From an uncultured Chthoniobacterales bacterium (lineage in GTDB: Bacteria > Verrucomicrobiota > Verrucomicrobiae > Chthoniobacterales > UBA10450): DNA of 6,077 bases. Made by a program: the position numbers and the translations under genes. Location: NCBI GenBank assembly GCA_955652855.1, contig CATPCN010000271.1, positions 1 to 6,077 on the forward strand. The letters are read 5' to 3'. Shown here in pieces: positions 1 to 5,699 of this stretch (its first letter is position 1; each line of letters opens with the position of its first letter). The notes beneath the pieces are model-generated. The model ran no database searches. It worked only from the letters and a program-made list of their open reading frames with translations, and was not told where the DNA came from.

Positions 1-1
1 C

Positions 2-1069
2 CCAGGAATTGGTCTGGCGAAGGCCCGTGCCGAGCATGCAAAGAGCCGGGACTTGGTGGGCAACGGTGTTCACCCACTTCACAGCCGCAAGGCCGAAGAA
101 CTGAAGCAGACCACCGACGCGGGCAATACGTTCAAGGCCGTCGCCAGCGACTGGATTGAGAAAAACAAGAAGCGTTGGACTCCGGACTACCTACGGCAAG
201 TCAAAGCCTCTATGGCATCAGATGTGTTCCCTCAGATCGGAGTTCTACCGATCAAGCAAGTCACTGCGGCGCACGTGCTGAGCCTGATGAAAAAGGCGGA
301 GGCTCGTGGTGCGGAAACAGTTGCGATTCTGATCCGTCAATGGTGCTCGGCGATATTTCGCTATGCGGTCGCCAATCTCCAGGCCGATGCCGACCCTGCC
401 GCTGCGTTGAAGGGCGCAGTAACTCGCCCGAAGGTTAAACACAACGCCCCGCTCTCCGCAAAAGAACTACCCGCATTAATGACAGCCCTTGGAAAGTTCG
501 GGGGGTATCGAACCACTGCCATCGCCATCGAACTGCTGCTACTCACATTTGTCCGCACCGTGGAGTTGCGGAAGGCGAGGTGGTCAGAATTCGATCTTGA
601 CGCGGCGCTCTGGCGAATACCTGCCGAGCGGATGAAGATGAAGACGGAGCACATTGTCCCGCTTTCCTCACAGGCAGTCGCGCTGGTTAAGGAGTTGAAC
701 GAGTGGACAGGAGGTCGGAACTATCTGTTCCCGAATTACCGCACGCCGAACGACTGCATGACCGCAACCACCGTCAACCGTGCGCTTGAACGGATGGGCT
801 ACCGAGGCAAATTCTCTGCCCACGGGTTCCGCAGTACAGCCTCGACGCTATTGCACGAGCAGGGTTACCGCCCCGAGGTTATCGAACGACAGTTGGCACA
901 TGCCGAACGAAACAAAGTGAAGGCTGCCTACAACCACGCCGAATACCTGAAAGAGCGGAAGACGATGATGCAGCAGTGGGCGAGCTATATTGATTCGTTA
1001 CACGCGGGTGCGAACGTACTGCCGATAAAGACAGGCAGTGGACAGAAGGGAACTACGGCAGGAGGATAG
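2..1069 (+). CDS. P4-type tyrosine site-specific integrase, 5' partial
   Basis: Integrates and excises the element by DNA strand exchange through a tyrosine nucleophile. The frame is open to the left window edge. The first codons (PGIGLAKARAEHAKS, then GVHPLHSRKAEE) match the end of the DUF4102 arm-binding domain of P4-type integrases, so the true start lies upstream and roughly 50-60 residues are missing; the TTG at 53 is internal. Numbering from that TTG codon: a SAM-like core-binding domain at about 27-120, then the catalytic domain. The catalytic set is complete: Arg168 (TFVRTVEL), Lys197 region (MKMKTEHIVPL), His257-x-x-Arg260 (HGFR), His283 (QLAHAE) and Tyr293 (AAYNHAEYL). The C-terminal tail (NVLPIKTGSG...) is ordinary. 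Reading into the window and followed by small DNA-binding genes, it is the typical first gene of a genomic island, whose attachment site would lie to the left. The family call is secure; activity is inferred from the intact residues. Confidence 0.95.
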   Translation, partial: PGIGLAKARAEHAKSRDLVGNGVHPLHSRKAEELKQTTDAGNTFKAVASDWIEKNKKRWTPDYLRQVKASMASDVFPQIGVLPIKQVTAAHVLSLMKKAEARGAETVAILIRQWCSAIFRYAVANLQADADPAAALKGAVTRPKVKHNAPLSAKELPALMTALGKFGGYRTTAIAIELLLLTFVRTVELRKARWSEFDLDAALWRIPAERMKMKTEHIVPLSSQAVALVKELNEWTGGRNYLFPNYRTPNDCMTATTVNRALERMGYRGKFSAHGFRSTASTLLHEQGYRPEVIERQLAHAERNKVKAAYNHAEYLKERKTMMQQWASYIDSLHAGANVLPIKTGSGQKGTTAGG

Positions 1070-1261
1070 AGTCAAATGTCAGTAGACCGAAGTTGCAGGA
1101 GATGTAACCCCTAACCGCCAATGGAGTGGCGAAATCGTCGGCATTGTGCTGACGAGCAATAAACAGCCACTCCGGACGGCAAATCCCCAAAGATTTTCGC
1201 CGCCGGAAGATATTGACCGGCGGCATGCGCTTGTGCGCCTTGCCGAACAAGGAGCACGAGC
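1070..1261. other. Intergenic leader between integrase and AlpA-like gene
   Basis: This 192-base spacer holds no open frame I would call a gene. It contains two inverted repeats: a perfect 8-base pair at 1199-1224 (listed separately) and an 8-base pair GGAGTGGC (1123-1130) / GCCACTCC (1166-1173) separated by 35 bases. Its end carries the AAGGAG ribosome site of the next gene (1249-1254). It probably holds the promoter and control region of the regulator gene, but no convincing -35/-10 pair can be read. Confidence 0.4.
1199..1224. promoter_or_regulatory. Perfect 8-bp inverted repeat upstream of AlpA-like gene
   Basis: Arms GCCGCCGG (1199-1206) and CCGGCGGC (1217-1224) are perfectly complementary around a 10-base AT-rich centre (AAGATATTGA). 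The repeat ends 24 bases before the AAGGAG ribosome site of the AlpA-like gene. It could be an operator bound by one of the two winged-helix regulators downstream, or a leader RNA hairpin. No T-run follows, so it is not a standard intrinsic terminator of the integrase gene. Confidence 0.35.
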
Positions 1262-1516
1262 ATGAGCACCACGCAGCAGACAAGCGTCACCGCGCCGCCC
1301 AAAAGGCAGCGAGGTCATACCCAGGCACGCGCCCCCGTCATTAGCCTCGACCACTGCGGGCGGCTGCGTGTGGCACACCTTTTGGCCATTTTCGGGATTT
1401 CGCACGCGACGCTGTACGCGGGGTTGAAGACCGGGCGATACCCTCCGCGGGACGGATATGACGGCAAGTTCCCCTACTGGAAGACCGGGTCCATCAAGGC
1501 GTTTCTCGACGCCTGA
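1262..1516 (+). CDS. AlpA-like winged-helix DNA-binding regulator
   Basis: A small predicted DNA-binding protein of 84 residues. Residues 1-30 are polar and disordered-looking (Thr, Gln, Pro, Arg rich). Residues 35-55 (LRVAHLLAIFGISHATLYAG) form the helix-turn-helix seen in AlpA/excisionase-type proteins, followed by a basic wing (KTGRYPPRDGY, about 56-66) and the closing segment PYWKTGSIKAFLDA, which matches the usual 'W-x-x-x-x-I-x-x-W/F-L' end of the family. The ATG has a good ribosome site, AAGGAG at 1249-1254 with a 7-base gap. AlpA of satellite P4-like elements and cryptic prophages activates integrase or excision genes. Placed just after the integrase, this protein likely does the same or acts as a recombination directionality factor. 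The family call is by motif pattern; the role is inferred. Confidence 0.75.
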   Translation: MSTTQQTSVTAPPKRQRGHTQARAPVISLDHCGRLRVAHLLAIFGISHATLYAGLKTGRYPPRDGYDGKFPYWKTGSIKAFLDA

Positions 1517-1602
1517 CGATAAGTGCAGCCAATCGCATTTCGCGTGCACCGGTGTTCGCTATGGTTCGGCTATGCGACGGCGCGGTGCTCAAGGAGAAGA
1601 TT

Positions 1603-1893
1603 ATGAACGACGACATTGGCAAGTATTTGCAGCGGATGAAGCGGTACGAGTTCCTGAAGCTAGTGCGACAACACCGCCCATTGCTGACAACAGAGGAAGC
1701 TGCGGCCTACCTCGGTATGAAGAAACGCACGCTTGAATCGTGGCGCGATTTGGGCAAAGGCCCGCGACATGTGCAGATGGGTAAATTTGTTCGCTACCAC
1801 CTCGATGTACTCGACGCATGGATAACGACCAAGGGTCAGCCGAGTAGCGGGTCTACCGGACATTCGGTCACGTCATCCCTGGCCACCGTCTAG
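1603..1893 (+). CDS. Excisionase-family helix-turn-helix protein
   Basis: A 96-residue predicted DNA-binding protein. After a short charged N-terminal helix (residues 1-25), residues 27-77 follow the HTH_17/excisionase pattern closely: LLTTEEAAAYLGMKKRTLESW forms the helix-turn-helix, then a wing with Lys-Gly-Pro and Val-Gln-Met-Gly-Lys, then VRYHLDVLDAWI, equivalent to the family's 'vrYrredleaWl'. The last 20 residues are Ser/Thr-rich. I chose the ATG at 1603 over the in-frame GTG at 1552 because AAGGAG (1591-1596) lies 6 bases ahead of it and the upstream residues add nothing conserved. It lies 86 bases after the AlpA-like gene in the same direction, so co-transcription is plausible. Such proteins bend DNA at attachment sites to favour excision, or regulate transcription; which applies here cannot be told from sequence. 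Confidence 0.8.
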   Translation: MNDDIGKYLQRMKRYEFLKLVRQHRPLLTTEEAAAYLGMKKRTLESWRDLGKGPRHVQMGKFVRYHLDVLDAWITTKGQPSSGSTGHSVTSSLATV

Positions 1894-2127
1894 TCCAATC
1901 TCGGCGTGCGAATCATTCTGGGTCAGCATCTGGAGAAAGATTCCGTGTCCCCTGAAATGTCCCGCTGGCGAGACACTTGTCCCCCCGTGATTACGACAAC
2001 ACGACGCCGTACACCCACCCGAAAACGAGTTACATGGCGCGGAAATCATCCGTTTGCGTATGGGCGCGAGGCGTTCCGGATCGTGACCGTCGGCGCGTCC
2101 CTATCCTATTAGACATATTACTAGATC
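1894..2127. other. Intergenic gap with TGTCCC repeats and AT-rich end
   Basis: A 234-base gap without a credible gene. It contains three TGTCCC repeats near its middle (listed separately). Its last 25 bases are markedly AT-rich compared with the surroundings, and the hexamer TATTAC (2116-2121) ends 6 bases before the next start codon. This is the likely promoter region of the 551-residue gene, but no good -35 box accompanies it. Confidence 0.35.
1946..1986 (+). repeat. Three direct TGTCCC repeats
   Basis: TGTCCCC at 1946, TGTCCC at 1958 and TGTCCCCCC at 1978 lie on one strand, spaced 12 and 20 bases. Multiple short repeats of this kind are found inside the ends of some insertion sequences and in operators. 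No transposase gene accompanies them, so this may be an insertion-sequence end left behind, a regulator site, or chance. Confidence 0.3.
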
Positions 2128-3783
2128 ATGCACATTCCAACTATTCCAAAGGGACCGGAGTTGGCCGAATTGATCGCCGCCGATCCCGAATACGCGAAGC
2201 GTTATGAGCAATGCATGCGGGACATCGAAGCATGTGAGAGCGTGGCGGAACTGAAGCGCTGCACCAGCGCGGCAAACCTCGGCAGAGGCTATGCCCAGGA
2301 GTGGAATTCCCATCACGGCATGTTGCAGCGTGTGGCGAAAAGCAACATTCCGCTTTCGGACGAACTCAAGCCCTTTCCGGCGTTCCTCGCTCACGTTGGC
2401 CCGAAGCCGCACTACGAAACGACTGGCAAGCTCTCAATCGACAAGACTAACTCGAAGGGCTACATCATCGGGCATTTTCGCTGGCAGCACCCGGAGGGCC
2501 AGACACGCAACCGAAGCTGCTCTAAATTTCACATCTATAAAGGTCGGTACTACAACGACAACGATTTGGCCGTTCTGCTCTTCACCCTCGGCGGCAAGCC
2601 GATCAAGGCCGATACCGTAAAGAAGCGTCGCCATCGCGGTAAGACCACGGCCAATCAGTTCGAGGCGGTGGGCGTACCCTACGAATCGGGCCTAGACCCG
2701 GTGTCCGAGTGGAACTTCGCGCCAGCGTACGTCAATAAGATGGCCGTGCTATTCCGGGTCAACCACGGCAACGGTGAAACACGCATCGCCTTCTTCATCC
2801 GCTGGCTCAAGACCCGGGAAATCCCCCGCTGTGAATCTCACATGCTTGATCCAGCGGCCACCAGCGAGCAGCGCACCGTGCTTCGAGAACTGGCGCAGCA
2901 ACTCGGCCACGCCCTTTCGTACGCTGAACTCGAACTGAAGAAACTACAGCAGGAAAATATCAGTAAAGAGATCGCGAACTCCGTTTACCAGCCCTTCACA
3001 CCGGCGAGCGAGCCAGCGTCTGATCCGAATCCCAGTCACGTACTGAAGTTCAGTGGGTGCAACTCACCCGCACCACCGGTGTTCGTCGGTTCTTTTTCTT
3101 CGGATGCGCCCGCAATTCCTGCCACTTTGGCGATCCCGGACGACACCAATACATCGGCGGCGGTCGCTGAGGTTGCGAGCGAACAGGTATTTGCGAACGG
3201 TCTAGGTGCACCCACTGCGCCCGCAAGCCAAGAGCAGGTGTCAGTCCTCGACCCGGTGAAGCATTCGCGATTGATAGCAGACTTAGCGCGTGTGTGCGAG
3301 ACAGCAAATGTTCTGCCGGAATTCGTTCGTCATTCCGCCAAGCCGTTCCTGACCGCACCAGAGCTGGAATGGCTCCAGAAACTTCACGAGCACCGAAAGG
3401 CGGGACGTGGGTTGGTGTTGACCGGCAAGCAGGCGGTACCGCCGGAGATCAAATTTCAGGCGATGGCTGGGGTCTTGCTGCGGTGGTTTATTGACGCACG
3501 CGTCATACCCGTGCACACACTGCTTTCGCTCGTTGGAGACAATGAACTACCGGTCCCCAGCGTCTTGCTGGTTCCCAACCTGTTCCTAGTCAGCCAGTCC
3601 AAGGTGTTCCCGGCCTGGAGGCTGCATCAACTCCATGATCTCCTAATCCACCGGCGGTGCAGCGGAAAGCCCACAGTCGTGTACGTCGAGGACCTACTAA
3701 AGATGGAGCAAGCGTTCGGGCAGGCTTTTGCTCAACACCTTACGTACGGCAACGAGATATGCGCGGCGGCATTCGCAAGTTGA
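2128..3783 (+). CDS. 551-aa protein: HNH/NUMOD-like N-terminus, degenerate ATPase-like C-terminus
   Basis: Function unknown; the protein reads as three parts. Residues 55-172 resemble phage HNH/AP2-type endonuclease proteins: PFPAFLAHVGPKP (82-94), SIDK (103-106), GYIIGHFRW (111-119) and QTRNRS (125-130) parallel the family's 'FlaDMGerP... slDRidn.. GnY.pgNcRW... Q.~Nr', although the usual Asn of 'gNcRW' is His116 here. A NUMOD-like helix-turn-helix follows (YKGRYYNDNDLA 137-148, DTVKKRRHRGKT 162-173). Residues 287-372 are a Pro/Ala/Ser-rich linker. Residues 425-540 follow the layout of DnaC/IstB AAA+ ATPases: LVLTGK (429-434) where Walker A should be, SVLLVPNLF (478-486) where Walker B should be, then a helix and RCSGKPTVVYVEDL (510-523). 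The glycine-lysine-threonine and aspartate residues are absent. The start ATG is the first in the frame (TAG at 2122-2124) and has no Shine-Dalgarno sequence. The gene is certain to be coding; the domain readings are inference. Confidence 0.85.
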   Translation: MHIPTIPKGPELAELIAADPEYAKRYEQCMRDIEACESVAELKRCTSAANLGRGYAQEWNSHHGMLQRVAKSNIPLSDELKPFPAFLAHVGPKPHYETTGKLSIDKTNSKGYIIGHFRWQHPEGQTRNRSCSKFHIYKGRYYNDNDLAVLLFTLGGKPIKADTVKKRRHRGKTTANQFEAVGVPYESGLDPVSEWNFAPAYVNKMAVLFRVNHGNGETRIAFFIRWLKTREIPRCESHMLDPAATSEQRTVLRELAQQLGHALSYAELELKKLQQENISKEIANSVYQPFTPASEPASDPNPSHVLKFSGCNSPAPPVFVGSFSSDAPAIPATLAIPDDTNTSAAVAEVASEQVFANGLGAPTAPASQEQVSVLDPVKHSRLIADLARVCETANVLPEFVRHSAKPFLTAPELEWLQKLHEHRKAGRGLVLTGKQAVPPEIKFQAMAGVLLRWFIDARVIPVHTLLSLVGDNELPVPSVLLVPNLFLVSQSKVFPAWRLHQLHDLLIHRRCSGKPTVVYVEDLLKMEQAFGQAFAQHLTYGNEICAAAFAS

Positions 3784-3802
3784 GTCCGCGTCGCGCACAT
3801 CG

Positions 3803-3845
3803 GTGGTCAGGGACCGGGCCGGAGTCGCGGACTCCGACCACGCCC
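3803..3845 (+). repeat. Compound hairpin behind the 551-aa gene
   Basis: A perfect 7-base inverted repeat, CGGAGTC (3820-3826) / GACTCCG (3830-3836), closes on a three-base loop GCG. Outside it, GTGGTC (3803-3808) pairs with GACCAC (3836-3841), leaving an 11-base bulge on the left side. It starts 20 bases after the TGA stop. It is a plausible mRNA 3' end structure, but no T-run follows, so a classical intrinsic terminator is not supported. Confidence 0.4.
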
Positions 3846-4523
3846 GCTGCTGCGACGCCGTTCCTCGCAGACGCCCCATTGGTGACATTGACCACAGTGC
3901 GACGACCGCTGGGTCCCGACTATGACCTTCTTCCACGCTGGACTAGCAGTAGCACGTCGAACCCGCAGCAATCGTGTGCATGCATTTCATTACATCCTTT
4001 GCGTGAGCGATGAGCACAGAATTGCGCCGCGTGCCTCCCAAAGGTCGAGTCGTACACCCCCGCACTGACCTCGCAAGGACGCTCGCAGCGCTATCGGGCC
4101 GACTCCGTCGAACTCGTGACAAAGCTCTACGCACCGAAAGTCAGGATCACTACCTCGCACTAACATCAGGCCAAAAAACGTGAGCATGCGCGTACGTCAT
4201 GATGCAGAGCGCGTCGGCCATGCTGCGGTTGAACGTCAGCAGTTGTCAGTAGCTGACAGTATTCGAGCACAGCATCCGGGTCAACGACTCTTGCTCCAAT
4301 ACGAATACGGCCTAGCCGCGTATCGGGGTCGCGGGTTTGCGCATAGCGGCGACCAGAACGATCACCGGCGACTACCTATCTTCACCACCTCTCTCACCGG
4401 CAACAAGCGCTACGGCCCGCCAAAGGGGTCTACAGCCCTTCCCCGGGACTTCCCCTCAACCGGCTGCTCACGACCCACACCGGCCTGTGGCGATTTTCTG
4501 GACCACTGACCGGTGTACTTTGT

Positions 4524-4537
4524 AAGCGGCCGTTCGC
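4524..4537 (+). repeat. 14-bp repeat AAGCGGCCGTTCGC, copy 1
   Basis: The 14-mer AAGCGGCCGTTCGC occurs here and again, in the same orientation, at 5700-5713, bracketing the integron remnant. A partial inverted copy (AAAGCGGCCG read on -) lies at 4610-4619. The core contains the palindrome CGGCCG. It resembles dispersed intergenic repeat sequence of GC-rich gammaproteobacteria, which is impression rather than proof. Confidence 0.5.
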
Positions 4538-4679
4538 TGAATTCGTCGAGAGAAACAGAATTCGGTGCAAGGAGTCGTTGCCGGATTCTTGAGCAAGATT
4601 GCAGCCGATCGGCCGCTTTCAAAAATCTGACTGTGCGCGAACGACCCTGAGCGGGCGTAGCGGTCTCCAGAAAGCAGAC

Positions 4680-4767
4680 GCCCAACGAGTGAGGTAACCG
4701 GCGCGGCCGCGTTGCCGCTCGTCATGTTCAAGCCATGAATTGGCGCGTCCGGTTGAACGCGTTAGGC
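4680..4767 (-). other. attC: attC recombination site of an integron cassette
   Basis: Read on the - strand, the 88-base site has R'' GCCTAAC (4767-4761), L'' with TTCAACCGGACGCG (4757-4744), a central variable part, L' with CGCGCCGGTT (4705-4696), and R' GTTGGGC (4686-4680). The R boxes fit RYYYAAC and GTTRRRY and pair at 6 of 7 positions. The L boxes pair over 10 base pairs, interrupted only by one unpaired A (opposite of T4748), an extrahelical base that lies in L'' as in known attC sites and fixes the orientation as that of a gene read on -. A small central hairpin is TCATG (4722-4726) / CATGA (4734-4738). It starts 21 bases past the stop of the DUF1330 gene, exactly where a cassette attC belongs. 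The integrase folds the bottom strand of such sites and recombines at G^TT. Confidence 0.85.
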
Positions 4768-5178
4768 GGCGCACCATTCGATTGTGGCTTAGTCGATAGC
4801 CTCGATAATGCGCAAGTCCCGATCAACTGCCTTGCCCAATATGCGGAGTGCTTCCTGGTAGCCGGGACTGTCGTGTGCGGCGACCGCTTGTGTGACGCTG
4901 TCGAATTCCAATAGAACGGTGCGTTGGCTGAGACCGCCGTCATATACTTGGGCCGGGTTCCCTCGCGCGAGTATGCGCGCGCCGGCTTTCTGAAGCGCGG
5001 GAGCGGCGAGCTTCGCATAAGCGGCGAGAGCCTCGGGGTCGTGAATAGAGCGATACGCGGCAATCCAATACGCTTTGGGCATGGGAAGATGATCGTTGTG
5101 GTTGAGAGAGATTACGCTTGCTGGGATGGCGCTACCAATTTTGCAACATGTTGCAGGACGATGCCGAGAGCCGCTTAA
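4686..5178 (-). mobile_element. Single integron gene cassette carrying a DUF1330 gene
   Basis: Boundaries follow from cleavage at G^TT in the attI-side core GTTAAGC (5179-5173 on -) and in R' of the attC (GTTGGGC, 4686-4680 on -). The enclosed 493 bases hold one gene in the cassette direction, with about 90 bases ahead of its start and a short tail before the attC. This is the classical single-gene cassette plan. No second cassette is detectable beyond it. Boundaries are inferred from core sites, not observed by recombination. Confidence 0.75.
4789..5082 (-). CDS. DUF1330 family protein, integron cassette gene
   Basis: A cytoplasmic 97-residue protein with no signal peptide or membrane segment. 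Its length and sequence match the DUF1330 family (about 95 residues, dimeric alpha/beta-barrel or ferredoxin-like fold; biochemical role not established). Hallmarks in order: KAYWIAAY (3-10, first strand), HDPEALAAYAKLAAPAL (14-30, first helix), GARILARG (34-41), TVLLEFDSV (55-63, equivalent to 'vviEFpS'), and DSPGYQEAL (71-79, the conserved 'SpeYqeal'). The tryptophan common before that last motif is replaced (AVAAH). The ATG at 5082 suits the family's N-terminus, but no Shine-Dalgarno sequence precedes it, which is frequent in cassette genes. Transcription would come from the integron side, if at all; I could not identify a Pc promoter. The gene looks intact and the family call is strong. 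Confidence 0.9.
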   Translation of the reverse strand: MPKAYWIAAYRSIHDPEALAAYAKLAAPALQKAGARILARGNPAQVYDGGLSQRTVLLEFDSVTQAVAAHDSPGYQEALRILGKAVDRDLRIIEAID

Positions 5179-5229
5179 CGAGAAGTAGAGAACCTAAGAT
5201 AGACGCAAAGCAAAGCGTCCATCGTCCAT
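5173..5229 (-). other. attI: attI-like region and cassette junction
   Basis: GTTAAGC (5179-5173 read on -) fits the GTTRRRY core and lies at the junction between the cassette and the intI remnant, the position of attI in every canonical integron. The remaining bases up to the intI frame hold a short inverted repeat, GACGC (5202-5206) / GCGTC (5215-5219) around AAAGCAAA. attI sequences vary between integrons, so beyond the core and position nothing further confirms it. Confidence 0.6.
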
Positions 5230-5490
5230 ATGACCTATCGCGTGGCCATGGAAAAGCCCCGAAAATCATCGGGCAAGGGGCCAATAGTGGAACCTAAACC
5301 GGCAACAATGGATCGGCCTGCCAGATCGCGTCTGCTCGACCGCGTCCGCGACAGAATTCGGGTCAAGCAATATACCTTCCGCCCCGAGCAAGCTCACCTC
5401 GATGGGATTAAACGCTTCATCCATTTCCATGGCAAGCGGCACCGCCCGAGGTCGAGGCCACCTTCCGCACCTAAACCCAATTTTCATTGA
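5230..5490 (+). pseudogene. intI: Integron integrase remnant (intI), N-terminal fragment
   Basis: Residues 32-71 of the 86-residue open frame (RSRLLDRVRDRIRVKQYT... KRFIHFHGKRH) match the N-terminal core-binding domain of chromosomal integron integrases of the Xanthomonadales type ('RPRLLDQVRxRIRxKHYSxRTEQAYVDWxxRFILFHGKRH'). After His71 the frame is lost; two bases on, another frame gives PEVEATFRT and a stop at 5472-5474, which fits the family's next motif 'xEVEAFLTHL'. The rest of the gene (about 260 residues including all catalytic residues and the IntI-specific insert) is absent from the window. Normally invariant-looking positions have also changed (EQAYVDW to EQAHLDG). The start could be ATG 5230, 5248 or 5308; none has a clear ribosome site. 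It is divergent from the cassette across attI, the canonical arrangement. Dead as a recombinase. Confidence 0.85.
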
Positions 5491-5491
5491 T

Positions 5492-5510
5492 CGCTCGTGG
5501 CCGACGAGCG
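5492..5510. repeat. Inverted repeat just after the intI remnant
   Basis: CGCTCGT (5492-5498) and ACGAGCG (5504-5510) form a perfect 7-base stem with a 5-base loop (GGCCG), two bases after the stop of the remnant frame. No T-run follows on either strand, so it is recorded as a hairpin rather than a terminator. Confidence 0.4.
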
Positions 5511-5699
5511 CCGACCAATGACCGCAATGGAGCGCAATGCGCTATGGCCGGAGTTGGCCGGAGCGGCGGTTCCAATTGTTTGCCGATAGCAGACAACGGA
5601 TAAGCTGCGCATATCGGCGATCGGCTGCTTTGCGGCACCAGCCCCAAAGGCAGCCGTCGGCCATTTGCTGCCGTCCGGCGAGCACGACTCAGCGCCCGG

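Larger units (their letters stand above)
3784..4679. other. About 0.9 kb without a supported gene; decayed DNA
   Basis: I see no open frame here with a recognisable domain or good start. The best candidate is a 57-codon + frame at 4010-4183 (MSTELRRVPPKGR...), with a weak ribosome site and no recognisable family; an overlapping + frame from GTG 4180 to 4509 is Pro/Arg/Ser-rich and also unrecognised. Small structures present include a hairpin TGTCAG-TAG-CTGACA at 4244-4258, and AAGCGGCCG (4524-4532) in inverted orientation to CGGCCGCTT (4610-4618). On the - strand bases 4375-4336 translate to VIVLVAAMRK, reminiscent of the C-terminus of IS110-type transposases but only ten codons long. The stretch looks like the worn border between the island and the integron remnant. 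No second attC core pair was found in it. Confidence 0.5.

Noticed and set aside
1079..1549. 156-residue open frame on -, opposite the AlpA-like gene
   Set aside because: It overlaps the whole AlpA-like gene, has no recognisable domain and a Cys/Arg-rich composition typical of antisense frames in GC-rich DNA.
2101..2412. 103-residue open frame on - opposite the start of the large gene
   Set aside because: Antisense to a clear + strand coding region, with no ribosome site or family resemblance.
3940..3975. tRNA T-arm-like string GGGTTCGAC on -
   Set aside because: The required complementary stem (CCCGC-like) is missing and no anticodon arm or acceptor stem can be drawn.
3657..4013. 118-residue open frame on + overlapping the end of the large gene
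   Set aside because: Starts inside the 551-residue gene in another frame; Arg/Pro/Ser-rich, no domain.
4226..4232. GTTGAAC as a second integron core site
   Set aside because: It fits GTTRRRY loosely, but has no partner RYYYAAC or paired L boxes at attC distance.
4410..4731. Two overlapping - frames (91 and 87 residues) downstream of the attC as a possible second cassette gene
   Set aside because: One runs through the attC itself, neither resembles a known protein, and no second attC core pair follows on the left.
5230..5490. Pc cassette promoter inside the intI remnant, on -
   Set aside because: Weak boxes such as TTGTTG/TATTGG can be paired, but matches are only about half of consensus and not better than chance.
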